Shown in pieces: positions 32,201 through 42,545 of a stretch of DNA of 64,000 bases. A program made the position numbers and the translations under genes. Below the pieces are notes generated by a model, which worked only from the letters and a program-made list of their open reading frames with translations, did no database searches and was not told the DNA's origin. The stretch is from NCBI GenBank assembly GCA_019279435.1, contig JAAALK010000283.1, positions 1,922,001 to 1,986,000 on the forward strand. Direction: 5' to 3'. Source of the DNA: Zizania palustris (lineage: Eukaryota > Streptophyta > Magnoliopsida > Poales > Poaceae). Each line of letters opens with the position of its first letter. Position 1 is the first letter of the stretch.

Positions 32201-35200
32201 CTAAAAAGGATACACAACTCCCAAATCCCCTCGCAAATGCTCAAAAGTAGAATGATCTAGGGGTTTGGTGAAAATGTCAGCCAACTGATGATGGGTATCA
32301 ACATGAACAAGGTCAATGACACCTTTCTCATATTGATCCCTCAGCAAGTGAAAGCGCACATCAATATGTTTGGTTTTTGAATGGAGACATGGGTTTTTCC
32401 CTACACTAATCACACTAGTGCTATCACAAAACAAAGGAACTCTGGTAGGAAAGAACAACCCAAAATCTCTCAAAGTGGAAATCATCCAAACCAACTGTGA
32501 GCAGCAACTACATACTCAGCCTTTGTGGTAGAAAGTGCAACTCCAGACTACTTTCGAGAAGACCAAGAGACAAGAGAAGAACCAAGAAACTGACAAGTAC
32601 CAGAAGTCAACTTGCGATCCAACCGGCACCCACCAAAGTCAGCGTTCGAAAAGCCAGATAAATCAAGAGACGATGATGTTGAATAATAAAGACCTAGATC
32701 GGGCGCATAGGTAAGGTACCTGAAAATGCGCTTGACAGCCTGCCGACGAGACACGCGTGGTGAAGACTAGAAGCACGCGCACAGTCCCACCACAAATTGT
32801 ATGTATGGCCTCGTCGCCATCAAGTACAGCAGCGATCTGATCATCCCTCGATACTCTCTCTCGTTGACCTTGACACCGCTCTCGTCCTTGTCCAGGACCC
32901 CAAATGTACCCATTGGGGTCATCTGAGGCTTCAGCTCTCCACCAAAGTCAAATTTCTTCAGCATGTCCCACGTGTACTTACTCTGGTGGATGAAGATGTT
33001 GTCCTTGGTCTGCTTGATCTAGAGCCCTAGGAAATACTTGAGCTCACCCATGAGGCTCATCTCAAACTCGTTGTGCATCTGCTTAGAAAACTTGGACACA
33101 AGCACATTAGTAGAACCACAAAAAATAATATCGTCCACGTAAATTTGAGCAATCAATAAGTCTGAGGCATCTTTGAGAAAGAAAAGAGTTTTGTCCATAG
33201 AACCCATTACAAAGCTCTTCCCCAACAAAAGCTGCTTCAACCGGTCATACCAAGCCCTAGGGGCTTGCTTTAGACCGTATAAAGCTTTCTACAGCTTAAA
33301 AACATGTCGAGGAAATTTAGGATTCTCAAAACCAGGGGGCTGCCTAACATAGACCTCCACCTCTATGTACCCATTCAGAAAAGCACTCTTGACATCCATT
33401 TGAAAAAGCTTAAACCCCTTAGAAGCAGCAAAAGCTAAAAGAATATGAATGGACTCAAGGCGGGCAACAGGGGCAAAAGTCTCCTCAAAGTCAATACCCT
33501 CTTTCTGGCAAAAACCCTAGGCAACTAGTCGAGCTTTGTTGCGCACCACAACCCCATCTTCACCTTGCCTGTTTTTGAACACCCACTTGGTGCCTATGGG
33601 GTTGCATCCGAGTGGCAGCTCAACTAGTGTCCAAACCTAATTGCGGACAAAATTCTCAAGCTCTTCTTGCATAGAGTTTATCCAATTAGAATCAGAAAGA
33701 GCATGAGAAACATCTCTGGGCTCAAAAGATGCAACAAACGCAGACTTAGCAAACACAGCAAGTGAGTCAACAGAAGAGTGCAAAGTTCTCTCAGTAAGAT
33801 CACCGATGATGAGCTCTGAAGTACTCGGGATCCCAGGTGATCTGAAGTAACCTCACCGGAGTCAGCAGCTGGCACCTCTGGACTCGACTGAGGGGGCTCG
33901 ATCGAAGTGGAAGAAGTGATCAGAGGTCCGCCCTCATCCTCAATCGAAGTCTCAGAAGGTGTGGGGTCTGCAGGCTATGCAGAAGGCCCACCCTCATCAA
34001 CAGCTAGAATGTCATCATCTTCCTCGAAGATGGACTCTCCAAGCTCATCATCTCTAGAAAGCTCAAAAGAAGGAGTCAGTGAAGGCAACGACTCATCAAA
34101 AGAAACCTCGCAAGTCTCGACAAGCTGCTGGGAGTCGAGGTTCCAAACACGGAAGCCTCGAGAATGCAAAGCATAACCAAGAAAGACTACATCCCAACAA
34201 TGAGACTCAAACTTGTCCAAATGCCCTCCCTTCTTGAGCACAAAGCACTTGCAGCCAAACGCTTACAAGTGGCTCACCTTGGGCTGTCTGCCAAAACGCA
34301 ACTCATATGAAGTATTACCTAAGTAAGATCTAAGAAAAATGCAGTTGGACAGATAGCAAGCCGTGTTCATAGCTTTAGCCCAAAAGCGCCTAGGAGTCCT
34401 ATGATCATCGAGCATCATCCTGGCCATCTCGACTAGCGTGCGGTTCTTTCCTTCCACAACATCGTTCTGTGGGGGAGTGTATGGGGCAGAAAACTGATGA
34501 TCAAGACCCTGATCACTACAGAAGCTGATGAACTGAGAGTTCTTGAACTTAGAGCTATTATTAGAGTGAATTGCTCGCATCCGACAATTATTCTCATTCT
34601 TTAGCTTCAAAATCAGGTCATGAACAAACTGAAAAGTCTCATCCTTAGACTTCAAGAAGAAAACCCATGAGAATCGAGAAAATCGTCAACTATCACAAGC
34701 GCATACCACTTCCCACCGACTGAGCATACCCGAGCTGGACCAAAAGTGTCCATGTGTAACAGCTCTCCCGAGTACGAAGTCATCACCTGAGTCACAGGTG
34801 CGTGAGAAGCGGCAACCATTTTCCCGTAATGACAGGGATGGCAAACTAGATCCTTCTCCATCTTAAGCTTGGGCAATCCTCGGATAAGGTCCATAGAGCT
34901 CAATCTCACTAGCAGATCAAAGCTCAAATGGCCTAACCTCCTATGCCACTTCCAGAGCTCAGAGGAGGATCCAACAATCAAACAGCGAGAAGGGTCAAAA
35001 GAACTAGAGAAATCAATCCGAAAAACCTTACCGAAGGGTAAGATCTGGGAAACCAAAGATCCTCTAGAATCAACCACAGAAGACATGCCCTTCTTAAACC
35101 GAACCTCCAAACCATCCTCAAGAAGTTGCGAAACAGAAATCAAATTGAAATTCAAGTTTCCAACCAAAGCAACATTCTTCAAAGAGAAATGGTCAGGGAT

Positions 35201-35500
35201 GCGAATTGAGCCAATGTCGTGTACCTTCCCTTGACCACTGTTCCCAAAAGTGATGTACTCTTTGCTGCTCAGGGGAGTGAGGCTGGAGAACTATCTGCGA
35301 TGTCCCATCATGTGGCGAGAGCATCCTAAATCCATGATCCACACGTCCTCCAGTCCTCGATCCTGTACAATCAATGGTCGTAAGTGGGAGCAAATGGTCC
35401 GGCACCAGGTTTAGCAAAAGATCTAAACCAGTGTCGAGCCATCTACTCAAAGGAAGGAAAGCAGAAAGAATCATAAGAGTCTGGACCAAAACGCGACTCA
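32201..35500 (-). pseudogene. pol: Pol of Copia-3, decayed
   Basis: Protease region near 35310-35330 reads WIMDLGCSRHM, so the catalytic Asp-Ser-Gly has become Asp-Leu-Gly. Integrase spans about 35180-34263 with HMDTFGPAR, a frameshift near 34660, and NDVVEGKNRT keeping the catalytic Glu. RT is broken into pieces, with QIYVDDIIF near 33140. RNase H has FSNADFGG near 32655 (first catalytic Asp changed to Asn), a TAG at 32550-32548, and the C-terminal part 32494-32201. Stops and frameshifts throughout. Confidence 0.92.
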
Positions 35501-35505
35501 ACGCG

Positions 35506-36393
35506 TGTTGTAGCAATTGTGTTAGCTACAGCACAGGTTTTGTATGTGTGTATATGATAGGTAGAATGAACCTCGATGGGTTCTCTCAGAGGGAGAAAGA
35601 GTTTATACTGGTTCGGGCCTCCCCTAGGGGATAATAGCCCTACGTCCAGTTTGTGGTGGATTTGGCATGCTATGCCTTGGTGTGGAGAAAGAACTCCGGG
35701 GTCTCATGGCCCCCTGGAGTGTGTGTCCCTGTTACAAGGGCTTGGCCCTACTTTTATAGGCACGCAGGCCAAAGGAAAAGACCGGGATGCCCCCTATGAG
35801 CCCTAGTCTCATAGGGGCAGAGAGGGGAAAAGGAGCTAGCTACGGTACAAAAGTGCTTTACAGCTTTGCAGACGTGTCGGGCAACGTCACATCTTGACCA
35901 GCTAGATGACAAACTATGGGCCAAAGGGGCCCCTGGTACGACTTCTGTACTGTAGCGGGGCGTAAATATCTTCTGGGTTCGGAGCAGGGCCGGAGCTCCG
36001 AACTGGGGCTCCGAACCAGGGCTCCGAACTGGGGCCTTCGAACTGGGGCCTCCGAACCGGGCCTCCGAACTGGGGGCCTCCGAACCGGGGCCTCCGAACC
36101 GAGGCCCTCCGAACTGGGGGCCTCTGAACCGAGGCCTCCGAACCGGGGCCTCCGAACTGGAGGCCTCCGAACCGGGGCCTCCGAACTGGGGCCTCCGAAC
36201 TTGGGGGCCTCCGAACTGGGGCCTCCGGACTAGGGCCTCCGAACCGGCCGGAGAGGGTCTGAAGACTAGCTCTGAGGAGCTCCGAAGGGAGCCCGAAGGC
36301 TAACTCCGGACAGGGCTCGAAGGCTAACTCCGAAGAGGGCCCGGAGGCTGGCTTTGAAGTTAGCCTAAGACTTAGCTTCTAGCGGTCTTCGGG
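35506..36393 (-). repeat. 3' LTR of Gypsy-3, inner end deleted
   Basis: Matches the first about 890 bp of the LTR at 41463. Similarity stops near 36393. It contains a TATA box on the minus strand (CCTATAAAAG at 35760-35751) and an array of 15-bp GC-rich units at about 35983-36245. Confidence 0.88.
35983..36245. repeat. GC-rich 15-bp tandem array in Gypsy-3 LTR
   Basis: Roughly 17 imperfect copies of GGGGCCTCCGAACYG. The matching array in the other LTR (about 41940-42205) has a different order of variants, showing slippage or conversion after insertion. Frames open on both strands here are by-products of the repeat. Confidence 0.85.
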
Positions 36394-36657
36394 ACAAAGG
36401 GGTGGGCGCGCCCTTAGGAAAAATGACCTGAAAATTACAACTTTGGAGAAAATAAGCCTTCGGAGCTTGGACCGAAGGTAACTTCGAAATCTGCAGGTAA
36501 TAAATGCCTGCGCCGTCTGTCAGAACAACCTCGGGGAGCCCAAACGGCTCCGCAACGGTTAGAAGGGTTACCGTTACCCTGCGCTGGGCCGCTTCGCCTT
36601 CACTGAAGGCCCATGGAATAGTGGGTTCGGCCCACGACCGTTAGAATTCTTACCGCC
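36394..36657 (+). promoter_or_regulatory. Upstream region of the Gypsy-3 accessory gene, AACGG cluster
   Basis: AACGG or CCGTT occurs at 36543-36547, 36554-36558, 36571-36575 and 36638-36642, just upstream of the TATA box. The same word is clustered upstream of the intact gene in Gypsy-4. AACGG is the core of the M-phase-specific activator bound by three-repeat MYB proteins in plants; function here is inferred. Confidence 0.5.
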
Positions 36658-36668
36658 TATAAATAGGG
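36658..36668 (+). promoter_or_regulatory. TATA box of Gypsy-3 accessory gene
   Basis: CTATAAATAGG about 140 bp upstream of the ATG at 36807. Confidence 0.65.
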
Positions 36669-36806
36669 GTTTACCGCGTGCAGCTTCGGCACGCTCTCAT
36701 TTGCTTCCTTCTCATTGCCTTACAACCTTCGCTCTCTACTCCTCTTTGGCTTTGCACGGAGTGCCCTTCGCTAGCTTCTAGCCCCTCGCGCCGAAGTCCC
36801 ACAAAA

Positions 36807-39800
36807 ATGTCGAAGAAGGCAGTGGCGAAGCCTTTGGTCTTGGGCTCGAGCTCGGGCTCCGCCCAAGTGCAGGCAGCGGTGGCTGCGGCAGCGAAGCCTG
36901 CACCCAGGCGACTAGGGCCGAGGGACCTTCGGATGCCCTCCGACAAATTTGAGCAGACGCTGGAGATGAGGGCCTCGATCTCCACGGAGGAGTCAGTCCG
37001 GAGGGCCACCGAAGGGAGGATCGCAGTGAAGATCCAACTTAGGGTTCCGGAGAAGTCGGAGGCCGTGCCGGAGCCCCGTGCTGACGAAGTGGTTGTGTTC
37101 GAGGCCTTCTTCGAGGCCAGCCTCGGGCTGCCAGCAGTCGGGATGCTGAGCGAAGTCTTGAGGGCTTACGACCTCGAGCTTCCTCAACTCTCGCCCAATG
37201 TCGTGGCGAGGCTTGCTGTCTTTGAATGGGCCATGAGGGCCGAAGGCTGCGAGGGTCGCTCGAACGTCTTCGTCACCCTTCACGACGCTAACTGCCAACC
37301 GAAGCCGAGGGAGGGGACAGACCGCGTCAAGAGGGCGCTGGCCTTCGGCAGTGCCAACTTCCAGCTCCGAAGGGAGTTCCAGGATGCCTTCCCGGTGAGG
37401 GCTGCGAACAACAAGTGGTACTCGAAGTGGGACTAGGAATGGTTCTATGCCTCCGTTGGCGTGAACTCTCCCCTTCGGAGTACCAACGCCCACATCTTAT
37501 ACCGACGCGAAGGGGTGGTGAAGACCAGCGAGGATACCCTTTGCTCGAGGATCTTGCTTCTTCGGAGGGTGGCGGCGAAGATGAGCATGAGGGACCTCGC
37601 AGAGGAGTTCATCACCCTCTGACTCAACCCCCTCGCGCGCTCTTGGCCGGAGGGGCTCTTCCAGGCTTCGGGCCAAGGGGAACATCGCGAGTTGGCCTTC
37701 GACAGCTTCTGTAAGGCTTCAACTCTTTTCACTTTTCATACTTCGCAAAACTTCACTCTGACTTGAACTTTTATGAAGCCCACCTCGAAATGAGGACTCT
37801 GGAGGAGGCCATTGCGGCGGCGGAGCGCGTCGTTGGGACCCTGACACCTGAGGAGCAGGCCCAGCGCCTTGCTCTGGTGGGGTCCTGGGAGCATTGGAAT
37901 AGGGTATGGACCGTGCTTGGCCTCGAGGTGTTCCCTGCTCTGCCAGACTTCTCCCACCTCACAACTTCGTCGGCCGGAGCCAAGAGGAAGAGGGGGGATG
38001 ACGATGAGCTTGGGACTTCGAGGGTGCGGTTGGAGGTCCCTGCGACCGAAACCTCTACCCCGGAGGAGGCAGCGGTGGAGCCCACAAGTGCTCCGGCCAC
38101 CAAGAAGGCAGCGGAGCCCCTGGCGGTGAGACCTTCGACGGCAGAGGCCGACATGCTTACTCCAGCCACCGAGAAGGCCGCGGAGGCTTCGACGGCAACA
38201 ACCTTGGGCGCGAAACCTGATACACCAGCTTCGCAGCGAAGGGATTGGGGGGCACACATAGCCCCTCCTTCCTTCGAAGAAATCTCCGACGAAGGTAAAG
38301 CCTTTTTACATGCTTCTCTTCAATATGCGGATTTTGACTTGGCCTCTCTGCAGAGGAGGATGTCGAAGCGAGGCCCACCGGGGCGGAGCCGGTAGAAAAA
38401 GCCGGACCGAAGCCTGCCGCGGTGAAACCAACCGAGGCTTCGAGCAGCAGCGGCAACAGCAGCGACAGTGACAGTGACTCGGAGTCCGGGAGCTCTTCGT
38501 CCGAAGACAGAGGCAGCGGAGGCCGCGGCGGAGAGGACCCTCGAAGTGATGAGGAGGTCGATGTGGTGGGCCTAAACCCTGCTTCGCCGAAGCCTGCGCA
38601 GGTGGCCGTGGTAGAGGAGGTGGTCCATCCCTTCCGGCCGAAGGGTGCCATGACGGAGGTGGCAATCAACAGCTTCCGCGAGAGCTGCGCAGCTGCGGAG
38701 GCAGGGGACTTGGTGGCTCAACTTAGCCACTTGAACCCCACGGAGCTCTTCATAAGCGAACAAGACCCTCGTGCGGGTGAGCGGATCCCTTTGCATCCTT
38801 CGAACTATATTTTAGCCTTCGATCCATACTTATGATTTCTTGAATTCTTGCAGGCCTTCGCACTGAATGCAGCAGCTTCGTCTTCTGCAGACAGGCGGAT
38901 GGAGCGATTGTCAGAGGAGAAGGAGGTCCTTCGACGCCAAGTCTCTGTGGAAACCGAGAGGCGAAGGCAGGCTGAGGCTTCGGCTGCTGAGGCAGAGGTG
39001 GCGAGGGCTGAGGCCGACAAGGCTAAGGAAGCCTTGGCCTCGGAGATGATTCGGCTCCGCATGGAGCTCAAGGCTTCGAAGGATGCCGAGGCTCGGCATG
39101 AGAAGGAGAACGCTTCACTCCGAGGACGGGCTCAGAAGCTCGAAGACTTCGTCGTAGACAACCTTGGCGAAGCCACCCAGATCCTGACCGACATCCTTGA
39201 GCAAATAGGGACCGAATGCCGGGCTCCGAACTTCGGCGACCAGGACCCAATTGGGGACCGCGTCGATTTCTTGAAGACGGTGGCTTCGACGGTGGAGCAA
39301 TCACTGAAGGGATTCGCCCTCATGGCTGGCCGAGTCGCGGGCCAAGGGGTGTTGCACATGCTTCATGAAGCGGGGTGCAACCACCTCCAGGCAGCAACCT
39401 CCGTGACCCCGGTGGCCTTCGGGGGCCAGCACTTGGTGACGCCTCTATCGGGCGTCCGCGGAGCTTGGTGGCGGCTGCAGGAGCCTTGGAAGGAACAAGG
39501 CTACGAAGCAGTCCTCGACCTCCAAAAGGCCCTATGACTTCGCTGATCCAAAGCACCTGCCCCGTCGGACAGGCCTTCGACATCGGCACCTCCGCCTCCG
39601 AAGGTGTAGATCTCCTTAGGCTTCTTTGTAACACTTAGCTGTAGGCTTGTACAAGCTTTATCAGCTTATTAATATGAATACGGGGGTTTTTTATACCTGC
39701 CCAGGCTCAGCCTCCGAATGTTGACTTCGAAGCGCTTGAGGACTCTGAAGAACTTCGACAGTTGTGGGAAGTCCTCGAAGTAGCTAGGTCCGAAGGCCCC

Positions 39801-40013
39801 CCTCGATTTAAGCTTCCGAGGGGGCCTAGTGGCGAAGCCATCTCCGAAGTAGCTCAGGATTTGCTAGCCGCTGTGAAGACGGAGTCCCTTCAGAGTTCTT
39901 TGTTTTTGCCTTCACGAACGGCCTTAGCGGGCGACGAAGCCTTAGACTTCTCTACCTTCGACACGGCACCGCCTGCTTTGCTAGCTCGGAGCGACCTACA
40001 AAATGGAAGGTGA
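36807..40013 (+). pseudogene. Transposase_28-type accessory gene of Gypsy-3 (five-exon remnant)
   Basis: ATG at 36807. Exon 1 (to about 37710) has the core VVVFEAFFEASLGLP, LPQLSPNVVARLAVFEWA and CEGR motifs of the family named Transposase_28 ('putative gypsy type transposon'). It is broken by TAG at 37434 and TGA at 37620. Likely exon 2 is 37779-38294, exon 3 38354-38776 and exon 4 38854-39537 (an Arg/Glu-rich coiled coil). The final exon is 39705-40013. All are colinear with the Gypsy-4 gene. The exon 3/4 joint is out of frame as read and exon 4 runs into TGA at 39535, so further small lesions exist. It runs opposite to its host element. Biochemical function is unknown; despite the family name no transposase activity is established. 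Confidence 0.85.
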
Positions 40014-41440
40014 GGTCTGCGGGCTTCGGAGCTTGGACGAGCTGGACGTGGGAGAGCAGGCTCCGACGAGGCTTCGTCCAGCCGAGGGGGCCCTGGCCGA
40101 AGGAAAGGCAAGCGAGGGTTGGGACCTCGCACTCGATTCTTCTTAGGCTTAGATACAGACTATACGTAGCTTCGTAGCCGAAGTACGTTTGTAACATACT
40201 TCTCAATTATCATTCAATGAATGGAGTTTATTTGTATTTGCATACTTCATCTGTATGCTTCGCATTGTTTGATGGCTTCGAATGTTTTAGCTTGTCTTGC
40301 TCGTATTGCGTGTTATATCCGCACACCTCGCATACATGCTTCCCCCCTTGCTCGTGGCAGCTAGGGATTTAGCCGTTGCTGGTGCGGGCAATAAAAAATG
40401 CGAACGGGTGCGCCTTTTGGCGGCTTCGGATGCTTGAAATGTATTGAGCGAAGGCCCCTTTGGTGCTTCGAACGCGTTAATTTGGTGCGAAGCAAGGCTT
40501 CAGCAAAACCAAATTAAGCGAAGCATGCTTCGGCATGCTGGGATTTGGATGCTGTGCATGAGTGAGGTTCCGAAACGCACTTAGATTTCCAGTGAAATAT
40601 GACTTCGAGATGCTTAGGCGTATATCAGATCGACACGTGAAGCAAGGCTTCAGAGCGTGTTTGGATAATGAAGCAAGGCTTCGGAGCTTGATACTGTAGT
40701 GAAAAGGATATTTGGTGTGGATTCACCGAACCTGTGATAATGTGAGCCACCTTCGACTCTGGGCCACCTTCGACCCTGGGTCACCTTCGACCCTGGGATG
40801 CTTCGGGTACGGGACCCGGAATCCCTGGGATGCTTCGGGTACGGAACCCGGAATCCCTGGGATGCTTCGGGTACAGAACTCGGAATCCCTGGATGCGTTG
40901 AGCCACGGCCCGGAGTCCCTGTTACTGCTACGGGCCCGAGGGCGCTGTGTAGCCTTCGGAGGAGTGCTCCGGATTTTGTAAGGCGAAGCGAGGCTTCGGA
41001 TTTTTAAATAAGGCGAAGCAAGGCTTCGGGTTTTTGATAAGGCGAAGCAAGGCTTCTGGTTTTTTCAATAAGACGGGGCGGAAATTGCTTTAAAGGCGAA
41101 GCGGGGCTTCGAATTTCAAGGTGAAGCAGGGCTTCGAATATCAAAGTGGTTGCGAAATTGTACATCGAGGTGGTACTTCGGATAGTGGACATACCTCGTA
41201 AAGTGGTTGAAGGCTGGCTTCGTAGCCCCTGGGGCTTCGACGACCTTCGACGCGTGGAGCGGAGCCCCTTGCCGAAGGGTAAGCTCTAGTATGTGAAGGG
41301 TAAGGGAAGGCGAAGATGGCCTTCGGACTGGACCTGAAGCCCCTTGCCAAAGGGTGCGCGAAGCACGAAGCCTCGAAGCTCCCCCCTCAAGCGTACTTCA
41401 GGTTGCAGACAGTGGCAGAGAACTTAGCTTTTTGTACTAA
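40014..41440. repeat. Untranslated region of Gypsy-3 with three short tandem arrays
   Basis: No coding potential seen. A 17-bp unit (CCACCTTCGACCCTGGG-like) occurs three times at 40746-40796. A 32-bp unit starting GGGATGCTTCGGGTACG occurs three times at 40795-40890. A unit of about 30 bp (AAGGCGAAGCAAGGCTTCGG) occurs three or four times at about 40978-41070. This is where gag-pol would be expected in a complete element. Confidence 0.8.
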
Positions 41441-41460
41441 GGTTCCCACAGACGGCGCCA
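41441..41460 (-). other. Primer-binding site of Gypsy-3
   Basis: On the minus strand TGGCGCCGTCTGTGGGAACC, two bases from the LTR. Gypsy-4 has TGGCGCCGTCCGTGGGG at the same spacing. The TGGCGCC start is usual for Tat/Athila elements; the tRNA was not identified. Confidence 0.85.
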
Positions 41461-41462
41461 AC

Positions 41463-42545
41463 TGTTGTAGCAATTGTGTTAGCTACAGCACAGGTTTTGT
41501 ATGTGTGTATATGATAGGTAGAATAAACCTCGATGGGTTCTCTCAGAGGGAGAAAGAGTTTATACTGGTTCGGGCCTCCCCTAGGTAATAATAGCCCTAC
41601 GTCCAGTTTGTGGTGGATTTGGCATGCTATGCCTTGGTGTGGAGAAAGAACTCCGGGGTCTCATGGCCCCCTGGAGCGTGTGTCCCTGTTACAAGGGCTT
41701 GGCCCTGCTTTTATAGGCACGCAAGCCAAAGGAAAAGACCGGGATGCCCCCTATGAGCCCTAGGCTAATAGGGGCAGAGAGGGGGAAAGGAGCTAGCTAT
41801 GGTACAAAAATGCTTTACAGCTTTGCAGACGTGTCGGGCAACGTCACATCTTGACCAGCTAGATGACAAACTATGGGCCGAAGGGGCCCCTGGTACGACT
41901 TCTGTACTGTAGCGGGGCGTAAATATCTTCTGGGTTCGGAGTAGGGCCGGAGCTCCGAAGTGGGGCTCCGAACTGGGGACTCCGAACTGGGGCCTCTGAA
42001 CTGGGCCCTCCGAACCGGGGTCTCCGAACTGGGGCCTCCGAACCGGGCCCTCCGAACTGGGGGCCTCCGAACCGGGCCCTCCGAACTGGGGCCTCCGAAC
42101 CGGGGCCTCCGAACCGGGGCCTCCGAACCGGGGGCCACCGAACCGGGGCCTCCGAACTGGGCCCTCCGAACCGGGGCCTCCGGACCGGGGCCTCCGAACC
42201 GGCCGGAGAGGGTCCGGAGACTAGCTCTGAGGAGCTCCGAAGGGAGCCCGAAGGCTAACTCCAGACAGGGCTCGAACGCTAACTCCGAAGAGGGCCCGGA
42301 GGCTGGCTTCGAAGTTAGCCTGAGACTTAGCTTCTGGCGGTCTTCAGGGGATCTTGAGGGCTTAGCCTCGGAGGGCTTCGACGGGGCCATGGGGCTTCAC
42401 CCTTGCAAGCTCCAGCATGAACCTTGAGACTTGGGAACAGTTCTTGGGGAGGAAACAGGCTTCGAGAGCGTTGGGCCCCGGTCCGAAGGCTGTCAGAGGC
42501 TGACGTCATTTGGCCCCTGTTCAGGGGAAACATATTCCCCCAACA
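41463..42545 (-). repeat. 5' LTR of Gypsy-3, complete
   Basis: 1083 bp, TGTTGTAGCA to CCCCCAACA in plus-strand reading. Minus-strand TATA box at 41717-41708. Contains the GC-rich 15-bp array at about 41940-42205. Followed by target duplication ACGCG. Confidence 0.92.

Larger units (their letters stand above)
35506..42545 (-). mobile_element. Gypsy-3: non-autonomous Tat-type element carrying only the antisense accessory gene
   Basis: ACGCG occurs at 35501-35505 and 42546-42550, a 5-bp target duplication inside Copia-3. The ends are TGTTGTAGCA and CCCCCAACA. The primer site beside the right LTR fixes the element as minus strand. Between the LTRs no gag, protease, RT or integrase could be found. 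What remains is a decayed multi-exon gene on the plus strand, homologous to the antisense gene of Gypsy-4, followed by a repeat-rich untranslated region. The left LTR lacks its inner end, so one deletion also removed the polypurine tract. Confidence 0.9.

Noticed and set aside
35916..36233. Open frames of Gly/Leu/Arg/Thr-type repeats in the Gypsy-3 LTRs (also 41815-42427)
   Set aside because: Translation of a 15-bp GC-rich array; frames are open on both strands.
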